20,976 nucleotides of DNA from a virus. The notes under the pieces are model-generated. The model was not told the DNA's origin and ran no database searches. It saw only the letters and a list, made by a program, of their open reading frames with translations. The translations under genes and the position numbers were made by a program. Below, piece after piece: positions 8,708 to 15,143 of the stretch. The stretch's first letter is position 1; each line of letters begins with the position of its first letter. The stretch covers positions 1-20,976 of IMG/VR virus record IMGVR_UViG_3300020457_000126; one strand, 5' to 3'.

Positions 8708-9160
8708 ATGGGAGAAAGTAAAAAAAGTTTATTTAAACCCATATTTCCCAAAAAATACAAGGGAAATCCAAATAATATTATATGCCGTAGTACTTGGGAA
8801 ACCAAATTCTGCAACTATTGTGATCTAAATGAAAATATTCTTGAGTGGGGAAGTGAAGAATTCTATATTAAATATGTCTCTCCTCTTGATAATCGGTTTC
8901 ATAAGTATTATCCAGACTTTATTATTAAGGTCAAGGAAAGTACAGGTCAAATTAAAACTTATGTGATTGAGGTAAAACCCAAAAAGCAAACTCGACCTCC
9001 TAAAAAGAAAAAGAAAGTGACTCAATCATATCTCTATGAATGTAAAACCTATGCTGTTAACACGGCTAAATGGGCAGCAGCCAGAGAGTTCTGTAATGAT
9101 AGAAAAATTGAATTCAAAATCATTACCGAACAAGAACTAGGAATATATCATGGTAGATAG
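8708..9160 (+). CDS. 4: gp4 head completion protein
   Basis: This 150-aa protein has the same length as T4 gp4 (gp50) and its recognisable pattern. An N-terminal basic segment (SLFKPIFPKKYKGNPNNI) is followed by ICRSTWETKFCNYCDLN. A nuclease-like core then has YPDFIIKVKES and YVIEVKPKKQTRPP (around residues 75-105), and the C-terminus is helical with WAAAREFCNDRKIEF. The PDF...EVKPK spacing fits a PD-(D/E)XK-type active site (Asp, Glu, Lys), previously noted for gp4-family proteins. In T4, gp4 acts after DNA packaging to complete the head so that it can join the tail. The gene follows a late promoter box, and its end overlaps the next gene by 11 nt. Confidence 0.85.
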   Translation: MGESKKSLFKPIFPKKYKGNPNNIICRSTWETKFCNYCDLNENILEWGSEEFYIKYVSPLDNRFHKYYPDFIIKVKESTGQIKTYVIEVKPKKQTRPPKKKKKVTQSYLYECKTYAVNTAKWAAAREFCNDRKIEFKIITEQELGIYHGR

Positions 9161-9572
9161 TTTTCTTCCTGAAGAGAATCCTTTTAATGAGGAGTATTTT
9201 GAACAATATTCCCAACAAGTAGGTGATAATAGAATTGCACCTATCAAAGAAGAATTGAAGGAGATGAGTGATCCTGAAGAGATGATGCTTCTTATCATGG
9301 ATACCTTAAAAGATGTAGAAGTAGTGCCTGACGTAGGACAATATTATACATTCATTTACACTGCCAAAACTCGCAGAATGCAATATGATCAACATCCCCT
9401 TGTCGCAGTAACTGATATACAAAGATGGGGATTTAGAGGTATCAATTATCACTGGGGTAAATTCAGAAACTATACATGGGAAGAGATCGGAGGAGTCCTC
9501 TATGTGGTTCGACCCAGTGAAATAAATGACCTACGTGACATATCTTATGCTTATTTCTTAACAACACTATAA
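9150..9572 (+). CDS. conserved hypothetical virion-block protein
   Basis: The 140-aa product has an acidic N-terminal half (about residues 1-60, DSFLPEENPFNEEYFEQY and KEELKEMSDPEEMM). A more structured C-terminal half is rich in aromatics (YYTFIYTAKTRRMQYDQHP, IQRWGFRGINYHWGKFRNY). ATG 9150 lies inside the end of gp4, with AGGA 7 nt upstream, so the pair is translationally coupled. In T4 the gene after gp4 is gp53; here an extra ORF and gp48 intervene before gp53. I do not recognise a family beyond a conserved cyanophage protein in the gp4-gp48 interval. A role in neck, tail or baseplate assembly is suggested only by its neighbours. The last codons carry the late promoter of the next gene. 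Confidence 0.7.
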   Translation: MVDSFLPEENPFNEEYFEQYSQQVGDNRIAPIKEELKEMSDPEEMMLLIMDTLKDVEVVPDVGQYYTFIYTAKTRRMQYDQHPLVAVTDIQRWGFRGINYHWGKFRNYTWEEIGGVLYVVRPSEINDLRDISYAYFLTTL

Positions 9573-9575
9573 ATA
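9568..9575 (+). promoter_or_regulatory. T4-type late promoter for gp48
   Basis: The octamer TATAAATA is a perfect match to the T4 late promoter -10 element and is preceded by C, as in cyanophage late promoters. It overlaps the TAA stop of the upstream gene (9570-9572) and stands 16 nt before the gp48 ATG, so the transcript would have a very short leader. Confidence 0.75.
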
Positions 9576-9591
9576 ACTAAAAAATAATTTA

Positions 9592-11067
9592 ATGTCTCAA
9601 TATAAGGGCAACGATACCAGTTTCAAACCCAATTATGCCGTGGCGGGAGAAACTAAAACTCCTATTAATGTGGTAGCCACATCAATGGAGATTGGTGGGG
9701 AGGTTGTTGAAGGATATCAATCTACATATGCAAATGGTACATCTAAATGGACAGCAGCAGTTCATCAAGATCAAGTATGGGATACAACGAACGTAGATAG
9801 ATCAACATTTACAGGAACTTATAATCAAAGTACAGGAAAATGGACATGGGAACCAACAACTACAAATAGTATTAAAAATTTAGCTAATGACTGGAAAGGA
9901 ACTGGAGTTGATTATGAAAGAATATCGCAAGCAGAAATAGAACAGGCTTTTTATAATAACAAAAGTAATAACCTTCAACAAAAATTATCTACAGAACAAG
10001 CAAATGCATTAATAGAAGAATATGGTTCAGAAAATTTAGCAACAGTTAATAATGGTAGGTTTGCAGGTTTACCAGGAATACAAGGAACGGCTTCAGGAAC
10101 TTCAAACACCACTGAAGATTTCAGCGTCAGTGAAATCAACCAGTCTAATGTGGCTAATATAAAAGCACCAAAAACAAGAAAAAAATATGGAGATTATTTC
10201 TATCCTGCGGATCTATCATCAAATAAACAGGATAGAATTAGATTCACAATGAAGCAAAGTACAGGGCAAGTAATAGATCCTTCAATTAAAGAAAATGTAT
10301 CAGTTAGACAAAGAAAATCTGGTGGCATAGAAGGATCCGTAACTCTACCCATTCAATCTGGTATTAAAGATCTAAACTCTGTGTCATGGCAAGGATCTAC
10401 TATGAATCCTCTCCAAGCCTTTGGTGCTGCCAAAGCTTTGAATATAATCGATGCTGCAGGAACGGAAGGTAAAAGTGTAGTAGATGAAGCAGGAAATGCA
10501 TTAAAGAGTGGGGGAGACATGCTCAAAGACCCAGAGGTAATGAAGGGAGTCAATGCAATGATTGCAGGTAAAGCAGCACAAACCCAAAATTTATTATCAA
10601 GGTCAACAGGTGCTATTGCTAACCCAAATATGGAATTGCTTTTTGATGCTCCTGCTCTAAGAGCATTTGATTTTACATTTACAATGTCTCCAAGAGATGG
10701 TGATGAAGCACAACAAATAAGAAATATTATTAATTTCTTTAAACAAGGGATGTCAGTAAAAACCACCTCTACTAATATATTTCTGAAAGCACCTAATTAT
10801 TTTGAAATTGATTATACGACTTATGATGACCAAGGACAAGCACAGAAACATCCTTCTCTTAATATAATTAAAACCTGTGCATTATTATCATGTTCAGTTG
10901 ACTATACGCCAAATAACACTTACATGACATATAGTGATCCTCAACGAAGTATGGTTCAATATACAATGAATCTACAATTTAATGAACTTGATCCAATATA
11001 TGAACTGGATTATTATGATACTCTTGGTATGCAAGACGGCACAAACAAACAATTAATAGGTTATTAA
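9592..11067 (+). CDS. 48: gp48 baseplate tail tube cap
   Basis: The C-terminal 150 residues carry the gp48 signature: FDFTFTMSPRDGDEAQQI, INFFKQGMSVKTTSTNIFL and APNYFEIDYTTYDD, then a strand-rich end with YTMNLQFNELDPIYELDYY. In T4, gp48 sits on the baseplate hub as the cap from which gp54 and the tail tube grow. The product is 491 aa against 364 in T4. The extra length is mostly in the N-terminal half, which is Asn/Thr/Ser-rich with aromatic repeats (YQSTYANGTSKWTAAV, TGTYNQSTGKWTWEP, residues about 40-95), suggesting a surface beta-rich insertion. An alanine-rich helical stretch covers about 270-345. The start follows the late promoter directly. gp53 begins 1 nt after its stop, so the two form an operon. 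Confidence 0.85.
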   Translation: MSQYKGNDTSFKPNYAVAGETKTPINVVATSMEIGGEVVEGYQSTYANGTSKWTAAVHQDQVWDTTNVDRSTFTGTYNQSTGKWTWEPTTTNSIKNLANDWKGTGVDYERISQAEIEQAFYNNKSNNLQQKLSTEQANALIEEYGSENLATVNNGRFAGLPGIQGTASGTSNTTEDFSVSEINQSNVANIKAPKTRKKYGDYFYPADLSSNKQDRIRFTMKQSTGQVIDPSIKENVSVRQRKSGGIEGSVTLPIQSGIKDLNSVSWQGSTMNPLQAFGAAKALNIIDAAGTEGKSVVDEAGNALKSGGDMLKDPEVMKGVNAMIAGKAAQTQNLLSRSTGAIANPNMELLFDAPALRAFDFTFTMSPRDGDEAQQIRNIINFFKQGMSVKTTSTNIFLKAPNYFEIDYTTYDDQGQAQKHPSLNIIKTCALLSCSVDYTPNNTYMTYSDPQRSMVQYTMNLQFNELDPIYELDYYDTLGMQDGTNKQLIGY

Positions 11068-11068
11068 A

Positions 11069-11749
11069 ATGTCAGCTTACTTCCGCAACATTCCAAATTT
11101 TGAATATGTAAACAGACTGCCAGAATCTCACAGCAGTTCAGAATATCTTGAAGTAAAAAACCTTTTTAAAAGAGGAAAAATTAGAGATGATATATTTAAA
11201 GATGTTACCTATTTTACCAAATACAGCATTCAAGGAGATGATAGACCCGATAATGTTGCTTTTCAAGTCTATCAAGATTCAAAATTAGATTGGGTAGTTC
11301 TTTTAGCAAATAATATCATCAACATTCAAGATGAATGGCCTCTTACTCAAGAATCATTTGAAAATTATCTTCTCCACAAATACGAGAACCAGCAAAATAT
11401 ACACAGCATTCATCATTACGAAAGTAAAGAAGTAAAAGACAGTCTTGGAGCTACTATTCTAAAAGAAGGTCTTCAAGTTCCAAAAAATTTCTCAATGAAA
11501 TTTCTTGATTCTAACTTAGGAACCTATACAGAAATAGGAGGGGCTGGAAATCCTATAACATCAGAAGTAACTAATTATGAGTATGAAGTAGACCTTCAAG
11601 ATAAAAAAAGACAAATATACCTATTAAAACAAAATTATCTCAATATAGTTCTTACTGATATGGATCGTATGATGCCATATAAAACGGGTTCCACCCAGTA
11701 TGTGAGTGAAACCCTAGTTAAAGGAGAAAATATTAAAATATATTCTTAA
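11069..11749 (+). CDS. 53: gp53 baseplate wedge protein
   Basis: This 226-aa product matches the T4-type gp53 wedge subunit (196 aa in T4). The diagnostic opening is MSAYFRNIPNFEYVNRLPE, followed by YTKYSIQGDDRPDNVAF-type sequence and SKLDWVVLLANNIINI with DEWPLTQESFENYLLHKY. In T4, gp53 joins neighbouring wedges around the hub and is needed to close the hexagonal baseplate. It follows gp48 with a 1-nt gap and is probably on the same late transcript. The TAA stop (11747-11749) abuts the stop of the oppositely oriented gp32 gene with no spacer, so no intrinsic terminator fits between them. Confidence 0.88.
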   Translation: MSAYFRNIPNFEYVNRLPESHSSSEYLEVKNLFKRGKIRDDIFKDVTYFTKYSIQGDDRPDNVAFQVYQDSKLDWVVLLANNIINIQDEWPLTQESFENYLLHKYENQQNIHSIHHYESKEVKDSLGATILKEGLQVPKNFSMKFLDSNLGTYTEIGGAGNPITSEVTNYEYEVDLQDKKRQIYLLKQNYLNIVLTDMDRMMPYKTGSTQYVSETLVKGENIKIYS

Positions 11750-12655
11750 TTATTCCTCTGCAAGTTTTTGGAAATAAGAAAGAGCATCATCCTCATCTGA
11801 ACTAGCAGATGCTACAGGAGCAGCAGCTACAGGTTCTTTACGAGCATTAAAGTCTGGTGCATAAGAACCACGACTGTTATCTTCCTCTGCTACCTCTTCG
11901 TCTATACGACGTGCAGGTTGCTTATTACCTAAAACATAGTCCAAACGCTTCTTCAGGTCATCATATGACTTGAATTGGTCTGGTGCGGTGACAGCAGTGA
12001 GTGAATACTGCTTCTTCCACAATGCCTCTAGTGCATCATCGTCATCAAGCAATGGTGATACTGAATCGAACTCTGACTTATCATAGTTCCAGTAACCATC
12101 TTTCTTAACGATTTTCAATTTGAAATTAGCACCTTGCCAGAAGTCAAAAGGATTAATCGGAGTCTCATCCTCAAATTCAGGTTGCATGGATTCCATGACC
12201 TTATCAAAGATTTTCTTACCAAATTTATATAAGAAGACTTTACCCTCATTTTGAGGATTAGTAGGATCCTTTACGACATAGATGTTTGCATAGTAAGAAA
12301 GCTTACGCTTCTGCTTACGAACTACATCTTTATCTGACTCATTACCACTATTCCATAATTCACGATTATATTCAGAAACAGGATCTTTACCACCAGTAGT
12401 AGTTAAAGAATTTTCAATATACCATCCACCTGGTCCTTGAAATGCATGTGAATACATCTTTGCCCAAGGGATATCCTCTCCATTAGGAGCAGGAAGGAAT
12501 CGAATAACGGCATAACCGTTACCTGTTTTATCAAGTTCTGGTTTCCAAAGGCGATCATCACCTCCTCCACCATTGTTCATCTTCTCCACTTCTTTGACCA
12601 ATTTAGAAGTCAAAGATCCTAGAGAGGATTGTTTTTTTAAGTCTGAAAATGACAT
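11750..12655 (-). CDS. 32: gp32 single-stranded DNA-binding protein
   Basis: The 301-aa product is the T4-type SSB that coats replication and recombination intermediates. The basic N-terminal cooperativity region is followed by the OB-fold core: GYAVIRFLPAPNGEDIPWA, WYIENSLTTTGGKDPVSEY, SYYANIYVVKDPTNPQNEG and VFLYKFGKKIFDKVME (residues about 48-155), as in T4 gp32. An acidic C-terminal tail (about 245-301, ending SDEDDALSYFQKLAEE) is the expected partner-binding arm. T4 gp32 uses one His and three Cys to hold zinc; this protein keeps a His in MYSHAFQ but has no cysteine at all. The ATG at 12655 lacks a Shine-Dalgarno motif and follows an A-rich leader of about 30 nt. That leader could serve autogenous control as in T4, although no pseudoknot is evident. 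Confidence 0.92.
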   Translation of the reverse strand: MSFSDLKKQSSLGSLTSKLVKEVEKMNNGGGGDDRLWKPELDKTGNGYAVIRFLPAPNGEDIPWAKMYSHAFQGPGGWYIENSLTTTGGKDPVSEYNRELWNSGNESDKDVVRKQKRKLSYYANIYVVKDPTNPQNEGKVFLYKFGKKIFDKVMESMQPEFEDETPINPFDFWQGANFKLKIVKKDGYWNYDKSEFDSVSPLLDDDDALEALWKKQYSLTAVTAPDQFKSYDDLKKRLDYVLGNKQPARRIDEEVAEEDNSRGSYAPDFNARKEPVAAAPVASASSDEDDALSYFQKLAEE

Positions 12656-12694
12656 TTAGATTTTTATTGAGATTTGGCTTGTGTGTACCTTTTT

Positions 12695-12723
12695 AGTATA
12701 TCAAGTTAAAGGTTCTTTGTCAA
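12695..12723 (-). promoter_or_regulatory. sigma-70 type promoter for gp32
   Basis: The minus strand reads TTGACA (12723-12718), a 17-nt spacer, then TATACT (12700-12695): a perfect -35 box and a -10 box with one mismatch. The -35 lies in the last codons of the upstream DUF1825-like gene. Transcription would start near 12688, giving gp32 a leader of roughly 32 nt. Host RNA polymerase could make gp32 early and in excess over the upstream genes. Confidence 0.72.
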
Positions 12724-13042
12724 TGTTTTTTTTCATCATACTTACCATATTATTCATATTGGCAAATAAAATATTCATGTCCACATTAGTAGGAAGACCC
12801 ATTTGACGAGCACCTTCTAAAATGCTTTTTTTCATTTCTTTAGCTTGAGGATCATCTGATAAACTAACACGAGTATAAAGAACTCGTTGCTTATTTAAAA
12901 GTTTCTCCAGAATAGCAACATGATATAATTGATCGTCTTTTGACATTGTGGGAAATTTGAAGACATTAGTATAAACCTCCTCTTGGAGTTCATGTATCTC
13001 TGCCATTTCTGCACGGACAACTTCAGAATCGAAAAAGCTCAT
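12701..13042 (-). CDS. DUF1825-like protein
   Basis: The 113-aa, largely helical protein starts MSFFDSEVVRAEMAEIHELQ, very like the opening of the DUF1825 family (PF08855), a small protein of unknown function found across cyanobacteria and in cyanophages. It also shares the central LEKLLNKQRVLYTRVSLSD and the C-terminal MGLPTNVDMNILFANM segments. The gene lies between gp59 and gp32; its ATG overlaps the gp59 stop (ATGA), so the two are coupled. The position suggests a role in replication or the host takeover that accompanies it, but no catalytic motif is visible. I assign the family from memory of sequence pattern. It is not a UvsY look-alike. Confidence 0.65.
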   Translation of the reverse strand: MSFFDSEVVRAEMAEIHELQEEVYTNVFKFPTMSKDDQLYHVAILEKLLNKQRVLYTRVSLSDDPQAKEMKKSILEGARQMGLPTNVDMNILFANMNNMVSMMKKNIDKEPLT

Positions 13043-13626
13043 AGGACAGTTTGTTTAAGAATCTTTTTATACTTGGGTACATCTATATTTAGGAAAGGTT
13101 TATACTTTTTCATCTTTTTACTTACGGTTTCCCAGATAGGATCATTCAATTTCTGATCAAAATCTTTTCTATAGTCAAATACAGAATCACAGATTACAAG
13201 AGTTTCGAGTGATATTTTCCCACCAAGATAATTTCTTAAAATAGGTGGATGTCCCTCAGAACAGTCAAATACATCATTTACCTCATTATCCTCAAAAAGC
13301 AAATTTATCTCTTCTTTAAAAATATACGAAAGTGACTGAATTTTCTTTTTCCAGTCAATATAGCGATTTTCCCCTTCTTTGATCATTTCACCAATCCACA
13401 TAGTTGCGGGATCTGTGGTGTGTATGAAATTAGAGACGAAAAACTCTTCTACCTCTTTATCGTTTTTTTGCCTTGCAAACTTTTCAAACCAAAATCGATC
13501 CTTTCTCTTATAAAAGGCTTGTTGAGTTGCTCTCGTCTTACCACGATACTTGATATAATCATAATGATCTTTAGTAAAGTGATTCTTCAACGAGAGATAA
13601 CAACGATATGCATCAAAAGGCATCAT
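13039..13626 (-). CDS. 59: gp59 helicase loader
   Basis: This 195-aa basic protein matches the T4 gp59 family (217 aa), which loads the gp41 helicase onto gp32-coated forks and recombination intermediates. Diagnostic segments are MPFDAYRCYLSLKNHFT, YDYIKYRGKTRATQQAFY and RKDRFWFEKFARQ (residues about 1-55), followed by FFVSNFIHTTDPATMWIGE and a C-terminal domain containing SYIFKEEINLLFEDN and FDCSEGHPPILRNYLGG. The N-terminal half is the DNA-binding part in T4. The gene keeps T4 order with gp32 downstream. ATG codons at 13626 and 13623 overlap the upstream stop, giving ATGATG; the first is taken as start. Confidence 0.88.
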   Translation of the reverse strand: MMPFDAYRCYLSLKNHFTKDHYDYIKYRGKTRATQQAFYKRKDRFWFEKFARQKNDKEVEEFFVSNFIHTTDPATMWIGEMIKEGENRYIDWKKKIQSLSYIFKEEINLLFEDNEVNDVFDCSEGHPPILRNYLGGKISLETLVICDSVFDYRKDFDQKLNDPIWETVSKKMKKYKPFLNIDVPKYKKILKQTVL

Positions 13627-13799
13627 TCTTCATTCTGTATCAATTCTTTCCAATGTGCATACATCGCACCGTAGATCATTCCCTCATGGGCTCTGATCTT
13701 TGATCCGTCCAACAGTTCCAATTCCCTCTTTGATAATTGTCTTGGGGTCATGTCCCTGTATTCCTTCTCCCAGTTTGGGATTCTTTTTATGTAATTCAT
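13623..13799 (-). CDS. small ORF, probable 3' part of a frameshifted gene
   Basis: A 58-aa frame from ATG 13799 reads MNYIKRIPNWEKEYRDMTP and includes MIYGAMYAHWKELI near the end. It looks genuinely coding (aromatic-rich, balanced composition), yet it overlaps the preceding ORF by 116 nt in another frame, unusual even for this compact genome. Removing one A from the A5 run at 13784-13788 would join the N-terminal half of the 87-aa ORF to this frame, giving one protein of about 107 aa. No Shine-Dalgarno motif precedes ATG 13799. It overlaps the gp59 start by 4 nt. The function is unknown. Confidence 0.6.
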   Translation of the reverse strand: MNYIKRIPNWEKEYRDMTPRQLSKRELELLDGSKIRAHEGMIYGAMYAHWKELIQNEE

Positions 13800-13947
13800 T
13801 GGATAATTGACGTTCAATTTCAAATTCTAAATCAGATAATGAGGATGTCAAATATTCTTGATACTCATTATCTTCAATAAGATCATATAAATGAGCAATG
13901 TGCTCCAGAGCAAAGACTAACTTAGTCTGTTGATTCATTTTAGGCAT
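13684..13947 (-). CDS. hypothetical protein, probably 5' part of a frameshifted gene
   Basis: The frame gives 87 aa starting MPKMNQQTKLVFALEHIAHL. The first about 50 residues are helical and acidic (YDLIEDNEYQEYLTSSLSD), as in small conserved cyanophage proteins. The last about 37 (NPKLGEGIQGHDPKTIIK and onward) have a different, less protein-like composition and coincide with the alternative frame that appears to be the real coding frame from 13784 downward. ATG 13947 overlaps the upstream stop (TAATG), supporting this start; MNQQ at 13938 is the alternative. It lies in the gp33-gp59-gp32 replication cluster. The function is unknown. Confidence 0.55.
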   Translation of the reverse strand: MPKMNQQTKLVFALEHIAHLYDLIEDNEYQEYLTSSLSDLEFEIERQLSNELHKKNPKLGEGIQGHDPKTIIKEGIGTVGRIKDQSP

Positions 13948-14123
13948 TATCCACTATTCTTCTTATCTTGGATTTCTGCACGTCTTGCTTTTGCAAGTTT
14001 AGTCAATTCACCAAGTGCTTTACGTGCTCTCGTACCTGCGACTTTAACACCCTTATCTTCAAAAGATTCAGATTCGGCAATATAAGAGTTGAAAGACTCT
14101 AGGATTTGTTCATGTAAGGTCAT
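13947..14123 (-). CDS. histone H1/Hc1-like small basic protein
   Basis: This 58-aa protein, MTLHEQILESFNSYIAESES followed by FEDKGVKVAGTRARKALGEL and then KLAKARRAEIQDKKNSG, has a central Ala/Arg/Lys helix. It resembles the conserved part of chlamydial histone-like Hc1, where a similar 'AA.R.R.....L.K..K..RKE' pattern occurs. It would bind DNA non-specifically or act as a small nucleoid-type or transcription factor. It lies between gp33 and gp59; T4 has dsbA, a small DNA-binding late-transcription factor, in the same neighbourhood, which makes DNA binding a reasonable inference. The start is preceded by an A-rich stretch without a clear ribosome site. The TAA stop overlaps the next ATG. The family call is from pattern memory. 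Confidence 0.55.
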   Translation of the reverse strand: MTLHEQILESFNSYIAESESFEDKGVKVAGTRARKALGELTKLAKARRAEIQDKKNSG

Positions 14124-14197
14124 TTTCTTTATTTAAAAAAAGTAATAGGGCAAAAAAAGCTTGGAGTTTTTTTTCCGCCTTTTTTGGAATTAAAAGC

Positions 14198-14215
14198 TAG
14201 CCTCCCCTGAGGCTA
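14198..14215 (-). terminator. hairpin at end of gp33, possible terminator
   Basis: A perfect 7-bp stem (TAGCCTC / GAGGCTA) with a 4-nt loop is followed on the minus strand by GCTTTTAATT. Its first arm contains the gp33 TAG stop. The T tract is short, so termination may be partial. The 74 nt between it and the next start (14124-14197) are A/T homopolymer-rich, with no convincing promoter. Confidence 0.55.
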
Positions 14216-14470
14216 AAAAATTAATTTCGCACGACTAGTTCGCTTTAAAAAATTTAACTCTTGGGCCTCGTACTTTATCTTCTCCTTTAACGGTTTAGAT
14301 ATAAGTTTAGGAACTGATTCCAAATCAATACTATTCTGCTCACAGAAATGAATGATAGCATCAATGTAATTAAGGTTACCATTTTCATGGACCAAAGATT
14401 CTATCTCCTGTGCGAACCTAGACGGACAGAAAAATTTATTTTCAAGTGCCTTCTCTAGTTCATTCTCCAT
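14213..14470 (-). CDS. 33: gp33-like late transcription co-activator
   Basis: The 85-aa product from ATG 14470 (MENELEKALENKFFCPSRF) is small and helical. It ends LKEKIKYEAQELNFLKRTSR AKLIF, a hydrophobic/basic tail like that of T4 gp33, whose C-terminus contacts the sliding clamp gp45 so that gp55-RNA polymerase can use late promoters. The middle (IDAIIHFCEQNSIDLESVP, LISKPLKEKI) matches the gp33 domain that binds the polymerase flap. Synteny supports it: T4 also has 33 upstream of 59 and 32. A TTG at 14497 could extend the frame, but ATG 14470 has AGG about 7 nt upstream and overlaps the previous gene by 11 nt. The late boxes at 8668 and 9568 would be its targets. Confidence 0.62.
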   Translation of the reverse strand: MENELEKALENKFFCPSRFAQEIESLVHENGNLNYIDAIIHFCEQNSIDLESVPKLISKPLKEKIKYEAQELNFLKRTSRAKLIF

Positions 14471-15143
14471 TCTGGGACCTAGTATTGTGATGTACAAATT
14501 CTTTAATATATCGAACTAGAAGTTTAATATAATCCCCTTTGTTCCTTTTGTCAAATACTTTTACTTCACCTGAAGGAGTTACCATCAAAGTAATAAGTTT
14601 TTTAACAGGGATTTCAGTTAGTTCATAGTAAGCAGCAGCATAAAAAGTCTCCTGTACGAAATAGTTTTCCAACCACTTCTCAGGTTTAATCTTCTCAGAT
14701 GTCTTAAAGTCTATGACTGCTAACTCGCCTTCATACTCCGCTATACAATCAACTCTACCTGCAAGACCAAGGTACTCAGAGTAAAGGGTTCTCTCTATAG
14801 CGTGTATGTTATTTATCTTATCCAGATATGGTGCTGCATGATGAAACATGAACTTGGTTGCTGGTCTATAATCATCCCAGTTAAGTTCTTTGTTCTCTAG
14901 ATATGCCTGTGCTGCCTCATGAAAATCAGTCCCACGAGCAGTGGCTTTCTTTGTAATTCTATTTGCTTCTTCTATACCTACTTTCTTCCTCCACTTAATA
15001 AAGATATCACGATTATAAAAGGATGTTACTGATGTAATAGAAGGAACCCACTGACCATCAGGTAGTTGATACAACCTACAACCAGGAGTTTCTTTCTTTT
15101 CTAATTCAAGTTCACCTAAGAAATTACAATGAGTAAAGGTCAT
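14460..15143 (-). CDS. PD-(D/E)XK exonuclease, MGME1/RecB-like
   Basis: The 227-aa protein carries the motifs of RecB-family nucleases: an early GTDFHEAAQAYLEN motif (around residue 70), GRVDCIAEYEGELAVIDFKT with the catalytic Asp...Asp-x-Lys (about 130-150), and QETFYAAAYYEL (the QxxxY helix, about 165). This is the layout of mitochondrial MGME1-type and cyanophage exonucleases, which degrade single-stranded or flap ends. It lies between phoH and gp33 in the replication region, so a role in recombination, end-processing or host DNA breakdown fits. The ATG at 15143 overlaps the phoH stop by 4 nt (ATGA), indicating coupling. Confidence 0.75.
   Translation of the reverse strand: MTFTHCNFLGELELEKKETPGCRLYQLPDGQWVPSITSVTSFYNRDIFIKWRKKVGIEEANRITKKATARGTDFHEAAQAYLENKELNWDDYRPATKFMFHHAAPYLDKINNIHAIERTLYSEYLGLAGRVDCIAEYEGELAVIDFKTSEKIKPEKWLENYFVQETFYAAAYYELTEIPVKKLITLMVTPSGEVKVFDKRNKGDYIKLLVRYIKEFVHHNTRSQNGE

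Noticed and set aside
10353-10766. Minus-strand 137-aa open frame inside gp48
   Set aside because: Antisense of a conserved gp48 segment, without start signals or recognised sequence.
14151-14190. A/T homopolymer-rich imperfect inverted repeat between gp33 and the Hc1-like gene
   Set aside because: Pairing is mostly A-T with mismatches; no promoter or terminator convincingly fits.
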